Assembly (NCBI RefSeq): GCF_900110885.1
Contig: NZ_FOFJ01000009.1
Location: forward strand, 43,519-107,518
DNA: 64,000 bases
Direction of reading: 5' to 3'
Source: Azotobacter beijerinckii
GTDB taxonomy: Bacteria; Pseudomonadota; Gammaproteobacteria; Pseudomonadales; Pseudomonadaceae
The notes beneath the pieces are model-generated. The model worked only from the letters and a program-made list of their open reading frames with translations, was not told where the DNA came from and ran no database searches. A program made the translations under genes and the position numbers. Below are positions 34,482 through 45,203 of this stretch, piece after piece (within the stretch, counting starts at the first letter, position 1; the number at the start of each line of letters is the position of its first letter).

Positions 34482-34937
34482 TCAGTGGCTGCCCGAGTGG
34501 CCGAAGCCGCCGGTGCCGCGCTGGCTTTCGTCGAAGGCCTCGACCAGTTCGAAACGCGCCTGCACCACCGGCACCAGCACCAGCTGGGCGATGCGCTCGC
34601 CGACCGCGATGCGAAAGGCGCTCTGGCCGCGGTTCCAGCAAGAGACCATGAGTTCGCCCTGGTAGTCCGAGTCGATCAGCCCGACCAGATTGCCGAGGAC
34701 GATGCCGTGCTTGTGGCCGAGCCCCGAGCGCGGCAGGACCAGCGCGGCCAATCCCGGATCGGCGATGTGGATGGCCAGCCCGGTGGGAATCAGCGTGGTC
34801 TGTCCCGGCTCCAGGGTCAGTTCTTCCTGGAGCATGGCGCGCAGGTCGAGGCCGGCGGAGCCGGCGGTGGCGTAGGCGGGCAGCGGGTAGTCGCTGCCCA
34901 GGCGGGGGTCGAGAATCTTGGCTTGCAGACTGTGCAT
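34482..34937 (-). CDS. dut: dUTP diphosphatase
   Basis: The 151-aa trimeric dUTPase shows the five motifs, including [28 protein letters not shown] and the C-terminal [10 protein letters not shown]. It hydrolyses dUTP to dUMP. It lies five bases after coaBC. Confidence 0.96.
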   Translation of the reverse strand: MHSLQAKILDPRLGSDYPLPAYATAGSAGLDLRAMLQEELTLEPGQTTLIPTGLAIHIADPGLAALVLPRSGLGHKHGIVLGNLVGLIDSDYQGELMVSCWNRGQSAFRIAVGERIAQLVLVPVVQARFELVEAFDESQRGTGGFGHSGSH

Positions 34938-34942
34938 GGGTA

Positions 34943-36151
34943 TCAGGCCTGGTCGAGGCGGTCGGCGATGAAGGCGATCAGCTGGCGGGCGATCTTGCCC
35001 TTGCTAGTCTGGGCGAAGCGGGTTTCCCGTTGTGCGCGGTCGATCACGCTGACCGCGTTCTCTTCGCTGTTGAAGCCGATACTGGGGTTGGCCACGTCGT
35101 TGGCGACGATCAGGTCGAGATTTTTGGCCTTGAGCTTGCGCAGGGCATATTCCAGCAGATTTTCGGTCTCGGCGGCGAAGCCGACGCTGAACGGTCGGTC
35201 GGGGCGCTGCGCCAGGGTGGCGAGGATGTCCGGATTGCGCACCAGCTGCAGGAGCAGGCCGTCGTCGCGGTCCGGATCTTTCTTCAGCTTCTGCGGGGCG
35301 ATCACCTGCGGGCGGTAGTCGGCCACCGCGGCGGCGGCGATGAGCAGGTCGCAGGGCATCGCCGCCTCGCAGGCGGCGAGCATGTCGCGGGCGCTGACCA
35401 CGTCGATGCGCTCGACCCGGTCCGGGCTCGGCAGATGCACCGGGCCGCTGACCAGGGTCACCCGGGCGCCGGCCTCGGCGGCGGCCTCGGCCAGGGCGAA
35501 GCCCATCTTGCCGGAGCTGTGGTTGGTGATGTAGCGCACCGGGTCGATGTTTTCCTGGGTCGGGCCGGCGGTGATCAGCACGTGGCGGCCGGTCAGGCGG
35601 CCGCTGGCGAAGCAGTCGGCAGCCCGCTGGGCCAGTTCCGCCGGCTCCAGCATGCGTCCTGGGCCGACGTCGCCGCAGGCCTGGCTGCCTTCGGCCGGGC
35701 CGAACAGGCGCAGGCCGCGGGCGGCGAGGGTCTGCGCGTTGGCCTGGGTCGCCGGGTCGCGCCACATCGCCTGGTTCATCGCCGGCGCCAGGGCCACCGG
35801 GGCGTCGGTGGCCAGCACCAGGGCGGTCAGCAGGTCGTCGGCCACGCCCTGGGCGAGGCGCGCCAGCAGGTCGGCGGTGGCCGGGGCGATCAGCACCAGG
35901 TCGGCCCAGCGGGCCAGTTCGATATGGCCCATCGCCGCTTCGGCGGCGGGATCGAGCAGATCCAGGTGCACCGGGTGGCCGGACAGGGCCTGGAGGGTCA
36001 GGGGGGTGATGAATTCGCGCCCGCCCCGGGTCATCACCACATGGACTTCCGCGCCCTGGTCGCGCAGGCGACGGACCAGCTCCGCGCTCTTATAGGCGGC
36101 GATGCCGCCGCCGACGCCCAGGACGATGCGTTTCCGATACAGCCGCTGCAT
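34943..36151 (-). CDS. coaBC: Phosphopantothenoylcysteine decarboxylase/synthase
   Basis: The 402-aa bifunctional flavoprotein has an N-terminal CoaC domain ([18 protein letters not shown], catalytic region with PAMNQAMW) and a C-terminal CoaB domain ([25 protein letters not shown]). It carries out two CoA steps. It is divergent from radC. Confidence 0.95.
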   Translation of the reverse strand: MQRLYRKRIVLGVGGGIAAYKSAELVRRLRDQGAEVHVVMTRGGREFITPLTLQALSGHPVHLDLLDPAAEAAMGHIELARWADLVLIAPATADLLARLAQGVADDLLTALVLATDAPVALAPAMNQAMWRDPATQANAQTLAARGLRLFGPAEGSQACGDVGPGRMLEPAELAQRAADCFASGRLTGRHVLITAGPTQENIDPVRYITNHSSGKMGFALAEAAAEAGARVTLVSGPVHLPSPDRVERIDVVSARDMLAACEAAMPCDLLIAAAAVADYRPQVIAPQKLKKDPDRDDGLLLQLVRNPDILATLAQRPDRPFSVGFAAETENLLEYALRKLKAKNLDLIVANDVANPSIGFNSEENAVSVIDRAQRETRFAQTSKGKIARQLIAFIADRLDQA

Positions 36152-36309
36152 AGACCTGCCTTGCGTTGTTGTCGTGGTCGCGTGCCCCGGCGTGTCCCGG
36201 GCAGCGGGACTGCCTGAGCGTGCTCCCCGTCACGGCCGGGCACAAAATGCCGGTTAAGATAGCACAGCCCCCGCGCAGGAAGCAGCGGGGCGCTCGACAG
36301 GGAGGTGAC

Positions 36310-36984
36310 ATGAGCATTCGGGACTGGCCGGCGACGGAGCGGCCGCGGGAAAAACTGCTGGAGCAGGGCGCGCCGGCGCTGAGCGACGCCGAACTCCTGG
36401 CGATCTTCCTGCGCACCGGGGTCGCCGGGCAGAGCGCGGTGGATCTGGCCCGTCATCTGCTGAACGACTTCGGCACCCTGCGCGCCCTGCTCGAGGCCGA
36501 TCAGGCCTCGTTCAGCCGCCGCCTCGGCCTCGGGCCGGCGAAGTTCGCCCAGTTGCAGGCGGTGCTGGAGATGTCGCGCCGCCATCTGGCCGAGCGCCTG
36601 CGCCGCGACTCCGCGCTGGAGAGCCCGCAGGCGGTGCGCGACTACCTGAAGGCGCGCCTGCGCCACGAGCCCCACGAGATCTTCGGCTGCCTGTTCCTCG
36701 ATGCCAAGCACCGGGTGCTGGCCTTCGAGGCGCTGTTCCACGGCACCGTCGACGGCGCCAGCGTCTATCCGCGCCAGGTGGTCAAGCGCGCCCTGGCGCA
36801 CAACGCCGCCGCGCTGATCCTCACCCACAACCACCCCTCCGGCGTCGCCGAGCCGAGCCAGGCCGACCGCAGCCTGACCCAGCGGCTGAAGGAAGCGTTG
36901 GCGCTGATCGACGTGCGGGTGCTCGACCATTTCATCGTCGGCGACGGCGAGCCGCTGTCGATGGCCGAGCACGGCTGGCTGTAG
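36310..36984 (+). CDS. radC: RadC/JAB-domain protein
   Basis: The 224-aa protein has an N-terminal helix-hairpin-helix part and a C-terminal JAB/MPN metal motif (E-x-LFHGT, HNHPSG, then D). The historic repair role is doubtful; the true function is unknown. The ATG has GGAGGTGAC immediately upstream. Confidence 0.92.
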   Translation: MSIRDWPATERPREKLLEQGAPALSDAELLAIFLRTGVAGQSAVDLARHLLNDFGTLRALLEADQASFSRRLGLGPAKFAQLQAVLEMSRRHLAERLRRDSALESPQAVRDYLKARLRHEPHEIFGCLFLDAKHRVLAFEALFHGTVDGASVYPRQVVKRALAHNAAALILTHNHPSGVAEPSQADRSLTQRLKEALALIDVRVLDHFIVGDGEPLSMAEHGWL

Positions 36985-37019
36985 CGGCGGCCGAGCGCTC
37001 GGCGGGCGGAGTACGGCGC

Positions 37020-37712
37020 TCAGAGGCGCTCGAGGTAGGCGCTGCCGCCCAGCTGGCGGATCTGCCGGGCGATCCAGTCGGCGCGGTGCCCGACGTAGGC
37101 GCTCGGTGCGGAGGCGCTCCGCTCCCGCGGATTGGGCAGGACGGCGGCGAGCAGGCTGGCCTGGCGGGTCGACAGGTAGGGCGCACCGATGCCGAAGTGA
37201 TGGCGGGCGGCGGCCTCGGCGCCGAAGATCCCGTCGCCCCATTCGGCGCTGTTCAGGTAGACCTCGAGAATCCGCTGCTTGGGCCAGCAGAGTTCGATCA
37301 GCGCGGTGAACCAGGTCTCGATGCCCTTGCGCAGCCAGCTGCGCCCGGACCAGAGGAACAGGTTCTTCGCCACCTGCTGGCTGAGGGTGCTGGCGCCGCG
37401 CAGCGTGCCGCCCAGCTCGTTGTGTTTCAGGGCGGCGCGGATCGCCGCGAGATCGAAGCCCCAGTGCTCGGCGAAGTGCTGGTCCTCGGCGGCGATCACC
37501 GCCATCTTCAGGTCGTCCGGCAGTTCTTCCCAGGGACGCCATTCCCGCCGCAGTTCGAGCGGTCGGCCGTCGAGCCAGGACTCCAGCTCGCGCTCCACCA
37601 TCAGCGCGCTGCCCGGCGGCGGCAGCCAGCGCAGGGTCAGTACCAGCAGGAGGGAGCCGGCGGCGAGCCAGAGCGGCAACTGGAGCAGGCGGCGGAGCAG
37701 GGATCTGGGCAT
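37020..37712 (-). CDS. mtgA: Monofunctional biosynthetic peptidoglycan transglycosylase
   Basis: The 230-aa protein has one N-terminal membrane anchor (LLQLPLWLAAGSLLLVLTLRW) and GT51 motifs EDQHFAEHWGFD, GGASTLSQQVAKNLFLW and KQRILEVYLNSAEWG (the second reads GASTLSQQ). It polymerises lipid II glycan strands. I chose ATG 37712 because an upstream ATG (37745) overlaps the last base of a TATAAT promoter element. Confidence 0.92.
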   Translation of the reverse strand: MPRSLLRRLLQLPLWLAAGSLLLVLTLRWLPPPGSALMVERELESWLDGRPLELRREWRPWEELPDDLKMAVIAAEDQHFAEHWGFDLAAIRAALKHNELGGTLRGASTLSQQVAKNLFLWSGRSWLRKGIETWFTALIELCWPKQRILEVYLNSAEWGDGIFGAEAAARHHFGIGAPYLSTRQASLLAAVLPNPRERSASAPSAYVGHRADWIARQIRQLGGSAYLERL

Positions 37713-37743
37713 GGTCGGCTTGGCCGGGGCGGTCGGGCGGGTC

Positions 37744-37771
37744 ATTATAGCGACCCCGTTTGGTCTGTCCG
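37744..37771 (-). promoter_or_regulatory. Sigma-70-type promoter of mtgA
   Basis: The minus strand reads CGGACA-N16-TATAAT. The -10 is perfect and the -35 partial. Confidence 0.55.
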
Positions 37772-37781
37772 GAGTTCATCC

Positions 37782-38159
37782 ATGGCGCGTGTCTTCCTGC
37801 TGCTGGCCGCCCTGTTCGGTTTCGCCGGCGTCGCCCTCGGTGCCTTCGGCGCCCACGGTCTGCGCGGTCTACTGACACCGGAATACCTGGAGGTGTTCCA
37901 GACTGGGGTGCACTACCAGCAGTTCCATGCCCTGGCACTGCTCGCCGTCGGCCTGCTCGCCCTGCACCGCCCCGGACGCCTGCTGGCGGCGGCCGGCATC
38001 CTCTTCGGACTGGGCATCCTGATGTTCTCCGGCAGTCTCTACCTGCTCACCCTCGGCGGTTTCAAGCTCGGTCTGGTCACGCCGTTCGGCGGTCTGGCCT
38101 TCCTCCTCGGCTGGCTGTGTCTGGGACTGGCCGGCTGGCGGGTCGGCGCATCGGCCTGA
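37782..38159 (+). CDS. DUF423 family membrane protein
   Basis: The 125-aa protein has four hydrophobic segments and the DUF423 pattern (GAFGAHGLRGLLTPEYLEVFQTGVHYQQFHALALL). Function unknown; inner membrane. It is divergent from mtgA. Confidence 0.88.
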   Translation: MARVFLLLAALFGFAGVALGAFGAHGLRGLLTPEYLEVFQTGVHYQQFHALALLAVGLLALHRPGRLLAAAGILFGLGILMFSGSLYLLTLGGFKLGLVTPFGGLAFLLGWLCLGLAGWRVGASA

Positions 38160-38187
38160 GTGGCCGGGTGGGCCCCCTGCCGCTACC

Positions 38188-38217
38188 TTGGTGATCGCCG
38201 CGGATCGGGGCTAGAAT
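38188..38217 (+). promoter_or_regulatory. Sigma-70-type promoter of thiS
   Basis: TTGGTG-N18-TAGAAT lies 30 bases before the thiS ATG. Confidence 0.45.
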
Positions 38218-38247
38218 GCCGAACCTTCCGGACGCAGCGAACCCGTC

Positions 38248-38448
38248 ATGCGCATTCACCTGAACGGCGAACCCTACGAACTTGCCGATGGCCAGACCGT
38301 CGCCGACCTGTTGGCCCGTCTGGATCTGGTCGGCCGGCGCGTCGCGGTCGAACTCAATCTCGACATCGTGCCCCGCAGCCTGCACGCCGCCACCGCCTTG
38401 CGCGAGGGCGACCGGATAGAGGTGGTGCACGCCATTGGTGGTGGTTGA
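38248..38448 (+). CDS. thiS: Sulfur carrier protein ThiS
   Basis: The 66-aa beta-grasp protein ends in the required Gly-Gly (HAIGGG). Its C-terminal thiocarboxylate supplies sulfur to ThiG for the thiamin thiazole. Start [12 protein letters not shown]. Confidence 0.94.
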   Translation: MRIHLNGEPYELADGQTVADLLARLDLVGRRVAVELNLDIVPRSLHAATALREGDRIEVVHAIGGG

Positions 38449-38527
38449 AACACCTTCGCGCCCGGCCCGACCGCGGGACGGCGCTCCGGCACCACCCTTT
38501 CAACCGCCTGCCCAGGAGGAAATCCCG

Positions 38528-39322
38528 ATGAGTCCCGCTCGCAACGACAAGCCCTTTACCCTGGCCGGCCGCACCTACAGCTCGCGTCTGCTGGTCGGCA
38601 CCGGCAAGTACAAGGATCTCGAGGAGACCCGCCAGGCCATCGAGGCCTCCGGCGCCGAGATCGTCACCGTCGCGGTGCGCCGCACCAACATCGGCCAGAA
38701 CCCCGGCGAGCCGAACCTGCTCGAGGTGATCAGCCCGGCGCGCTACACCATCCTGCCGAATACCGCCGGTTGCTACACCGCCGAGGAAGCGGTGCGCACC
38801 TGCCGCCTGGCCCGCGAGCTGCTGGACGGCCACCAACTGGTCAAGCTGGAAGTGCTGGCCGACCAGAAGACCCTCTTCCCCAACGTGATCGAGACCCTCA
38901 AGGCCGCCGAAGTGCTGGTCAAGGACGGCTTCGACGTGATGGTCTACACCAGCGACGACCCGATCATCGCCCGCCAGCTGGCGGAAATGGGCTGCATCGC
39001 AGTGATGCCGCTGGCCGGCCTGATCGGCACCGGCCTGGGTATCTGCAACCCCTACAATCTGCGGATCATCCTCGAGGAGGCGACGGTGCCGGTGCTGGTG
39101 GATGCCGGGGTGGGCACCGCCTCGGACGCGACCATCGCTATGGAGCTGGGCTGCGAGGCGGTGCTGATGAACAGCGCCATCGCCCACGCCCAGGACCCGG
39201 TGCTGATGGCCCGGGCGATGAAGCACGCCATCGAGGCCGGACGCCTGGCCTATCTGGCCGGGCGCATGCCGAAGAAGCTCTACGCCAGCGCCTCGTCGCC
39301 GCTGGAAGGCTTGATCCGTTAA
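38528..39322 (+). CDS. thiG: Thiazole synthase
   Basis: The 264-aa TIM-barrel enzyme has the start block [12 protein letters not shown], the catalytic Lys region HQLVKLEVL and phosphate loops ([15 protein letters not shown]). It forms the thiazole from DXP, dehydroglycine and ThiS-COSH. AGGAGG precedes the ATG. Confidence 0.95.
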   Translation: MSPARNDKPFTLAGRTYSSRLLVGTGKYKDLEETRQAIEASGAEIVTVAVRRTNIGQNPGEPNLLEVISPARYTILPNTAGCYTAEEAVRTCRLARELLDGHQLVKLEVLADQKTLFPNVIETLKAAEVLVKDGFDVMVYTSDDPIIARQLAEMGCIAVMPLAGLIGTGLGICNPYNLRIILEEATVPVLVDAGVGTASDATIAMELGCEAVLMNSAIAHAQDPVLMARAMKHAIEAGRLAYLAGRMPKKLYASASSPLEGLIR

Positions 39323-39411
39323 TTTTCCCGGCGGCGCCCGGCGTCGCCTGCGTTCAGCGAAGCGAGTCCGGTCCGCGAGGGCAGGGCTCGTTTGTCTTTT
39401 CAGGAAGCGTT

Positions 39412-40134
39412 ATGACCGACGAAATCCAACAGGCGCCGCAAACCGCCGACGAAGCGCCGCGCCTGCGCACCATCAAGAGCTTCGTGATGCGCGCCGGGCG
39501 CATGACGGAAGGCCAGCAGCGCGGCCTCGAACAGGGCTGGCCGAAGTTCGGCCTGGCCCTGGAAGACGGCCTGCGCGATTTCGACCAGGTGTTCGGGCGC
39601 CGTGCGCCGCGCACCTTCGAGATCGGCTTCGGCATGGGCCACTCGACCCTGGAGATGGCGGCAAGCGCGCCGGAGCAGGACTTCATCGGCGTCGAGGTGC
39701 ACAAGCCGGGCGTCGGCGCCCTGCTCAACGGCGCCCTGGCGCAGAACCTGACCAACCTGCGCGTCTACAGCTGCGATGCGCTGGACGTGCTGCGCCAGTG
39801 CGTGGCCGACGCCAGCCTGGACCGGGTGCTGCTGTTCTTCCCCGACCCCTGGCACAAGAGCCGCCACCACAAGCGGCGTATCGTCCAGCCGGCGTTCGCC
39901 GAGCTGGTGCGCCAGAAGCTCAGGGGCGGCGGCGTACTGCACATGGCCACCGACTGGCAGCCCTACGCCGAGTACATGCTGGAGGTGATGAACGCCGCGC
40001 CGGGCTACCGCAACCTGGCCGCGGACGGCACTTATGTGCCGCGCCCCGACGAGCGCCCGGTGACCAAGTTCGAGCGCCGCGGCGAGCGCCTCGGGCATGG
40101 GGTGTGGGACTTGAAGTTCCAGCGCATCGATTGA
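39412..40134 (+). CDS. trmB: tRNA (guanine-46-N7)-methyltransferase
   Basis: The 240-aa SAM-dependent enzyme has the SAM motif [15 protein letters not shown] and the family motif [15 protein letters not shown]. It makes m7G46 in tRNA. It follows thiSG as in P. aeruginosa. Confidence 0.96.
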   Translation: MTDEIQQAPQTADEAPRLRTIKSFVMRAGRMTEGQQRGLEQGWPKFGLALEDGLRDFDQVFGRRAPRTFEIGFGMGHSTLEMAASAPEQDFIGVEVHKPGVGALLNGALAQNLTNLRVYSCDALDVLRQCVADASLDRVLLFFPDPWHKSRHHKRRIVQPAFAELVRQKLRGGGVLHMATDWQPYAEYMLEVMNAAPGYRNLAADGTYVPRPDERPVTKFERRGERLGHGVWDLKFQRID

Positions 40135-40191
40135 GTGGGCGCGCAGGGTGGAAAAGGCCTGCGGTCGTTTTCCTCCCTGCGCCGGCCACGC

Positions 40192-41382
40192 CTACGGCAG
40201 GAAATGTTGCAGCAGGTCGTTGAGAAACAGCTGGCCGCGGGCGGTCGGGCGCAATAGCTGCGGATCGTTCTCCAGCAGGCCGGCGGCGCGGGCGGCGGCG
40301 CAGGGCTCGGCGATGGCCGCCAGCGGCAGGCCGGTGCGCTGTTCGAACAGCTCCGCCGGCACGCCTCCGGTCAGGCGCAGGGCGTTCATCATGAACTCGA
40401 ACGGCAGCTCGGCCGCTTCCAGCAGGCGCTCGCCGGCCTGGAAGCGTTTGTCCGGGTCGAGGTAATCCTTGGGCAGGCGGGTTTTCCAGGTGCGGCGGAT
40501 CTGGCCGTGCGGATCGCTGAGCTTGGCGTGGGCGCCGGCGCCGAGGCCGAGGAAGTCGCCGAAGGTCCAGTAGTTGAGGTTGTGCCGTGCGCGCCGGCCG
40601 TCCCGGGCATAGGCCGAGGTCTCGTACTGGACGAAGCCTTCGGCGGCGAGCAGCGCCTGGCCGGCTTCCTGGATGTCCCAGAGCAGGTCGTCCTCGGGAG
40701 TTTCCGGCGGCTGGTTCCAGAACACCGTGTTCGGCTCCAGGGTCAACTGGTACCAGGAGAGGTGCGTCGGCGCCAGGGCGATGGCCTGGCGCAGGTCGGC
40801 CAGCGCGCCGGCCACGTCCTGGCCGGGCAGGCCGTGCATCAGGTCGAGGTTGACGTTGTCGAAACCGGCGCGCCGCGCCATTTCGGCGGCGCGGATCGCC
40901 TCGAGGCCGTCGTGGATGCGGCCCAGCGCCTGGAGCTGGGCGGTCTGGAAGCTCTGCACGCCGATCGACAGGCGGTTGATGCCGAGGCGCCGGTAGTCGG
41001 CGAACTTGGCCTGTTCGAAGGTGCCGGGATTAGCCTCGAGGGTGATCTCGATATCGCGGGCAAACGCGATGCGACGGTTCATGCCGGCCAGCAGGCGGTC
41101 GAGGGCGCGGGCGGAGAACAGGCTGGGCGTGCCGCCGCCGAAGAAGATCGATACCAGCTCGCGGCCGTGGACGGCCGCGAGATCCGTCCTGAGGTCAGCG
41201 AGCAGGGCGTCGACGTAGGCCTCTTCCGGCAGCTCGGGACCGGCGGCGTGGGAGTTGAAATCGCAGTACGGGCACTTGCGCACGCACCACGGGATGTGGA
41301 CGTACAGTGCCAGCGGCGGCAGCCGGAAATGTCCGGCAGGCGGCACGCGCAATGTGCCGCCCGGGTCGGGCGAGAGGTTCAC
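40192..41382 (-). CDS. hemW: HemW, radical-SAM heme chaperone-like protein
   Basis: The 396-aa radical SAM protein has [10 protein letters not shown] (CxxxCxxC) near residue 33 and the HemN/HemW-type [11 protein letters not shown] and GIQSF-type blocks (here SIGVQSFQ). It lacks the extra N-terminal Cys of true HemN, so I call HemW, which carries heme in related bacteria. It overlaps the rdgB stop. Confidence 0.9.
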   Translation of the reverse strand: MNLSPDPGGTLRVPPAGHFRLPPLALYVHIPWCVRKCPYCDFNSHAAGPELPEEAYVDALLADLRTDLAAVHGRELVSIFFGGGTPSLFSARALDRLLAGMNRRIAFARDIEITLEANPGTFEQAKFADYRRLGINRLSIGVQSFQTAQLQALGRIHDGLEAIRAAEMARRAGFDNVNLDLMHGLPGQDVAGALADLRQAIALAPTHLSWYQLTLEPNTVFWNQPPETPEDDLLWDIQEAGQALLAAEGFVQYETSAYARDGRRARHNLNYWTFGDFLGLGAGAHAKLSDPHGQIRRTWKTRLPKDYLDPDKRFQAGERLLEAAELPFEFMMNALRLTGGVPAELFEQRTGLPLAAIAEPCAAARAAGLLENDPQLLRPTARGQLFLNDLLQHFLP

Positions 41383-41975
41383 GCGAGTCCCAGCCGCTGC
41401 CTGAGCAGGGCCATGGCGCGGGCGCGGTGGCTCAGGCGGTTCTTCTCCGCCGGTGCCAGCTCGGCGCTGGCGCAGTCCGTCTCCGGCACCCAGAACAGCG
41501 GGTCGTAGCCGAAGCCCTGCGCGCCGCGCGCCTCATGGAGGATGCGCCCGTGCCAGAGACCCTCGCAGAGGATCGGCAGCGGGTCCTCGGCATGTCGCAC
41601 CAGCGCCAGGGCACAGACGAACTGGGCGCCGCGCTCGGCGTCCGGCACGTCGCGGAGCGCTTCCAGCAGCTTGGCGTTGTTCGCCGCATCGCCGCCTCCG
41701 CCGGCATAGCGCGCCGAGTAGATGCCCGGCGCGCCGCCGAGGGCGTCCACCGCCAGGCCCGAGTCGTCGGCCAGCGCCGGCAGGCCGGACACCCGCGCGG
41801 CGTGACGGGCCTTGAGGAGGGCGTTCTCGACGAAGGACAGGCCGGTTTCTTCCGGCTCGACGTCGCTGAATTCGCCGACCGAGCGCACCGCGACGGCATC
41901 GCCGAGCAGGGCCTGGAGTTCCTTGAGCTTGCCGGCGTTGTGGCTGGCCAGCACCAGTTGGGAAAGAGTCATCAT
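41379..41975 (-). CDS. rdgB: XTP/dITP diphosphatase
   Basis: The 198-aa Ham1/RdgB protein has the substrate motif [10 protein letters not shown] and [21 protein letters not shown]. It removes non-canonical purine NTPs. Its ATGATG start overlaps the stop of the DUF4426 gene. Confidence 0.95.
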   Translation of the reverse strand: MMTLSQLVLASHNAGKLKELQALLGDAVAVRSVGEFSDVEPEETGLSFVENALLKARHAARVSGLPALADDSGLAVDALGGAPGIYSARYAGGGGDAANNAKLLEALRDVPDAERGAQFVCALALVRHAEDPLPILCEGLWHGRILHEARGAQGFGYDPLFWVPETDCASAELAPAEKNRLSHRARAMALLRQRLGLA

Positions 41976-42388
41976 TCGTCGGGGAAGAATTCCTGGTCGA
42001 ACTCGAAGCTGTTGAGGGGGCCGCCGCCGCTCTGGACGTCGACCTTGAAGTGCAGGGTTTCCCGGTCGAAGGGAAACTGCGCCAGGTAATAGATGGCCTC
42101 GCCCTCGCGCACCTCGCGAAAGCTCAGCGTGCGGAGCTGTCCCAGGGTATTGCGCAGCTGGGCCTTGACCGTCGCGGGCTGGGCCTTGCCGGCCTTCAGC
42201 ACGGAGACGTTGAGTACGCCCTCGCTCTTGCCGCGGACGATGCCGGCGGCGCTGGCGATCTCCGGTTGCAGGAAGCCGGAGTTGAAGGCGCTGTAGTGCA
42301 CGTCGAGGTCGCCGAACGTCTGCAGGCGTTCGGCGGCGGTAGCCGACAACAGGCAGAGGGCGAGCAGGAACAGGGCTGGGCGACGCAT
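41972..42388 (-). CDS. DUF4426 periplasmic protein
   Basis: The 138-aa protein has a signal peptide ([19 protein letters not shown]) and the DUF4426 pattern ([15 protein letters not shown], then [21 protein letters not shown]). Function unknown. The metW-DUF4426-rdgB order is usual in pseudomonads. Confidence 0.85.
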   Translation of the reverse strand: MRRPALFLLALCLLSATAAERLQTFGDLDVHYSAFNSGFLQPEIASAAGIVRGKSEGVLNVSVLKAGKAQPATVKAQLRNTLGQLRTLSFREVREGEAIYYLAQFPFDRETLHFKVDVQSGGGPLNSFEFDQEFFPDE

Positions 42389-42481
42389 GGCGATCTCCTT
42401 GCCGCAAGGGCGCGAGAGGTGGGATGGCCCCGGCCATGTCGTGGCGCCCCCGGCGGTGGGACCTTCGGTCGCACGGGGCCG

Positions 42482-43072
42482 CTAGCGGCTGACATGGTAG
42501 ATGCCGATTTCACCTAACAGATTAGGCCACAGGCGGCTGGCCAGGCCATGCCGGTGCTCGCGGTCTACGGCCAGGCGCTGCAGCACGCGCACCTGGCGTT
42601 CGCGGCAGAGCGCCTCGAAGTCCTTGAAGGTGCAGAAGTGGATGTTCGGCGTGTTGTACCAGGTGTAGGGCAGGAACTCGGAAACCGGCATCCGCCCCTT
42701 GCTCGCCAGATCCCAGCGGCAGCGCCAGTGCCCGAAGTTGGGAAAGGTGATGATGCAGGTGCGGCCGACCCGCAGCATCTCCTCGAGGATGCGGTCCGGG
42801 TAGTGCACGGCCTGCAGCGCCTGGGTCATCACCACCACGTCGAAGCTGTCGCTGGCGAGGTTGCCGAGGCCCTTGTCGAGGTCCTGCTCGATTACGTTGA
42901 TGCCCTTGTCGAGGCAGGCGGCGATGTTCTGCGGGTCGATCTCCAGGCCGTAGCCGCTGACTCGCTTGTGTTCGCCCAGCCAGGCCAGCAGTTCGCCGTC
43001 GCCGCAGCCGAGGTCGAGCACCCGGCTGCCGGCGGGAATCCACTCTTGGATGATGTCCAGGTCGGCTCTCAT
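42482..43072 (-). CDS. metW: MetW methionine biosynthesis protein
   Basis: The 196-aa methyltransferase-fold protein has [15 protein letters not shown]. MetW forms a functional pair with the MetX acyltransferase in homoserine activation. It lies seven bases behind metX. Confidence 0.93.
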   Translation of the reverse strand: MRADLDIIQEWIPAGSRVLDLGCGDGELLAWLGEHKRVSGYGLEIDPQNIAACLDKGINVIEQDLDKGLGNLASDSFDVVVMTQALQAVHYPDRILEEMLRVGRTCIITFPNFGHWRCRWDLASKGRMPVSEFLPYTWYNTPNIHFCTFKDFEALCRERQVRVLQRLAVDREHRHGLASRLWPNLLGEIGIYHVSR

Positions 43073-43079
43073 GGTCGCC

Positions 43080-44213
43080 TCACAGCGCGATTCGGTTCAT
43101 GTAGCTGCGAAATCCCTGCAGGTAGCGGGGAATCGGCATGAGAAAGGCGTCGTGGCCCTGCGGTGCATCGATTTCCAGGTAGCTGACGTTCTTGCCGGCA
43201 GCGATCAGCGCGTCGACGATCTCCCGCGAGCGGGCCGGCGAGAAGCGCCAGTCGGTGGTGAAGGACATCAGGCAGAAGTCGGCCCGGGCCGCCGCCAGGG
43301 TCCTGGCCAGATCGTCGCCGTGGGCGGCGGCGGGGTCGAAGTAGTCCAGCGCCTTGGTCATCAGCAGGTAGGTGTTGGCGTCGAAGCGCCCGGAGAACTC
43401 CTCGCCCTGGTAGCGCAGGTAGCCCTCCACCTGGAACTCGACGCTGTGGAAGTCGTAGTTGAGCTGGTCGGTCTTCAGCTCGCGGCCGAATTTCTCGCCC
43501 ATCGCATCGTCCGACAGGTAGGTGATGTGGCCGACCATGCGTGCCAGCATCAGGCCGCGCTTGGGGATCACCCCGCGTTCCTGGAAGTGTCCGCCGTGGA
43601 AGTCCGGGTCGGAGAGGATCGCCTGGCGCGCCACCTCGTTGAAGGCGATGTTCTGCGCCGACAGCTTGGGGGCCGTGGCGATCGCCAGGCAATGGCGGAC
43701 CCGCTCGGGATAGCTGATGGTCCACTGCAGGGCCTGCATGCCGCCGAGGCTGCCGCCGACCACCGCGGCCCACTGCTGGATGCCCAGGGCATCGGCCAGG
43801 CGTGCCTGGCTGTGCACCCAGTCTTCCACCGTCACCACCGGGAAGTCCGCGCCGTAGGGGCGGGCGGTCGCCGGGTTGAGGCTGCCGGGGCCGGTCGAGC
43901 CGTTGCAGCCGCCGAGGTTGTTCAGGCTGACGACGAAGAACTTGCGGGTGTCGATGGGCTTGCCGGGACCGATGCTGCTGTCCCACCAGCCGGGTTTGCG
44001 ATCCTCGGGGCTGTGGTAGCCGGCGGCATGGTGATGGCCGGACAGGGCGTGACAGATCAGCACCGCGTTGCTGCGCGCCGCGTTGAGTTCGCCGTAGGTT
44101 TCATAGACCAGTTCGTAGTCGCTCAGACTGCGCCCGCAGGCGAGCGTCAGCGGTTCGCTGAAATGCAGCATCTGCGGGCGGACCAGGCCGACGGAATCTT
44201 CGGGAAAAGCCAA
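43080..44213 (-). CDS. metX: Homoserine O-acyltransferase
   Basis: The 377-aa alpha/beta-hydrolase has the nucleophile elbow [27 protein letters not shown] and the catalytic His near APQGHDAF. In this group with MetW it makes O-succinyl-homoserine. The start matching P. aeruginosa MetX is TTG at 44213 with AGAGG upstream. Confidence 0.94.
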   Translation of the reverse strand: MAFPEDSVGLVRPQMLHFSEPLTLACGRSLSDYELVYETYGELNAARSNAVLICHALSGHHHAAGYHSPEDRKPGWWDSSIGPGKPIDTRKFFVVSLNNLGGCNGSTGPGSLNPATARPYGADFPVVTVEDWVHSQARLADALGIQQWAAVVGGSLGGMQALQWTISYPERVRHCLAIATAPKLSAQNIAFNEVARQAILSDPDFHGGHFQERGVIPKRGLMLARMVGHITYLSDDAMGEKFGRELKTDQLNYDFHSVEFQVEGYLRYQGEEFSGRFDANTYLLMTKALDYFDPAAAHGDDLARTLAAARADFCLMSFTTDWRFSPARSREIVDALIAAGKNVSYLEIDAPQGHDAFLMPIPRYLQGFRSYMNRIAL

Positions 44214-44293
44214 TGCAGGCCTCTGCTGTCGCAAAAAAGAGGCGCCAGTCTAAAGAGCGCTGACAGCGGCGGCAAGCGCGCGGCCGCCGCGGC

Positions 44294-44593
44294 TCAGGCG
44301 CCCGGCCGCGGGGCGAGGCCGGGCAGCTCGGGCAACTGCCGGGGCTGGCGGATGCGCACCCGCTTCTGGCGATTCAGTTCGCCGCTTTCCAGGCTCACCT
44401 GGCTCTTCGGCACGCCGAAGGCGCCGGCGAGGAAGGCCAGCAGGTGGGCGTTGGCCTTGCCCTCCACCGGCGGGGCGGTGAGGCGGATCTTCAGGCGCTC
44501 GCCGTGCAGCCCGGCGAATTCGTCCTTGCTGGCCTTGGGCTGCAGGTGGCAGGCGAGGATCAGGTCCTCGCCGTCCCAGCGGTACCAGCTCAT
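44294..44593 (-). CDS. YggU (DUF167) family protein
   Basis: The 99-aa protein shows the DUF167 pattern (LQPKASKDEFAGLHG.RLKIRLTAPPVEGKANAHLLAFLA). Function unknown. Its ATG overlaps the yggT stop. Confidence 0.9.
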   Translation of the reverse strand: MSWYRWDGEDLILACHLQPKASKDEFAGLHGERLKIRLTAPPVEGKANAHLLAFLAGAFGVPKSQVSLESGELNRQKRVRIRQPRQLPELPGLAPRPGA

Positions 44594-45186
44594 CAGAGGA
44601 AGGGGCTGAGCGCGCGCGGCATGCCGGTCATGGCGGCGAGGTTGTTGATCACCAGCATGTCGAGCAGGTTCAGCGCGATGAAGGCGAAGATCGGCGAGAT
44701 GTCCAGCCCGCCGAGGTTCGGCAGGATGCGGCGGAGCGGCGCGAGCAGGGGTTCGCAGATCTGGTTGACCAGTTGCGCGGCCGGGTTGTAGCTGCCGGGG
44801 GCGACCCAGGAAAGGATCACGCTGACGATCAGGGCGAAGAAGAACACCTTGAGGAACAGCGAGGCGACGCCGATCGCCGACCAGATCAAGAGCGGCAGCA
44901 GGTAGCCGCCGACGCCGTAGCCCATCAGCAGCAGGACGCCGATCATCAGCGCCAGCTGGACCAGGATGGCCAGCACCAGGGAGGCGAGGTCCAGCCCGCC
45001 GAAGCCGGGAACGATCCGCCGCAGCGGCTTGAGCAGCGGCTGGGTGGCCTTGACCACGAACTGGCTGAGGGGGTTGTAGAAGTCGGCGCGGACCAACTGG
45101 AGGATGAAGCGCAGCAGGACGATCAGCAGGTAGAGGCTGCCGAGGCTCTGCACGATGTAGACGATCGCGGTGTTCAATCCGTTCAT
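44593..45186 (-). CDS. yggT: YggT family membrane protein
   Basis: The 197-aa protein has two repeated YggT units, each with a pair of hydrophobic helices and an L.PLRRI.P.-G-G-LD motif (PLLKPLRRIVPGFGGLD; PLLAPLRRILPNLGGLD). Members are linked to osmotic tolerance and cell division in other bacteria. It follows proC. Confidence 0.93.
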   Translation of the reverse strand: MNGLNTAIVYIVQSLGSLYLLIVLLRFILQLVRADFYNPLSQFVVKATQPLLKPLRRIVPGFGGLDLASLVLAILVQLALMIGVLLLMGYGVGGYLLPLLIWSAIGVASLFLKVFFFALIVSVILSWVAPGSYNPAAQLVNQICEPLLAPLRRILPNLGGLDISPIFAFIALNLLDMLVINNLAAMTGMPRALSPFL

Positions 45187-45203
45187 TCGGGAATGGCTCC
45201 TGG

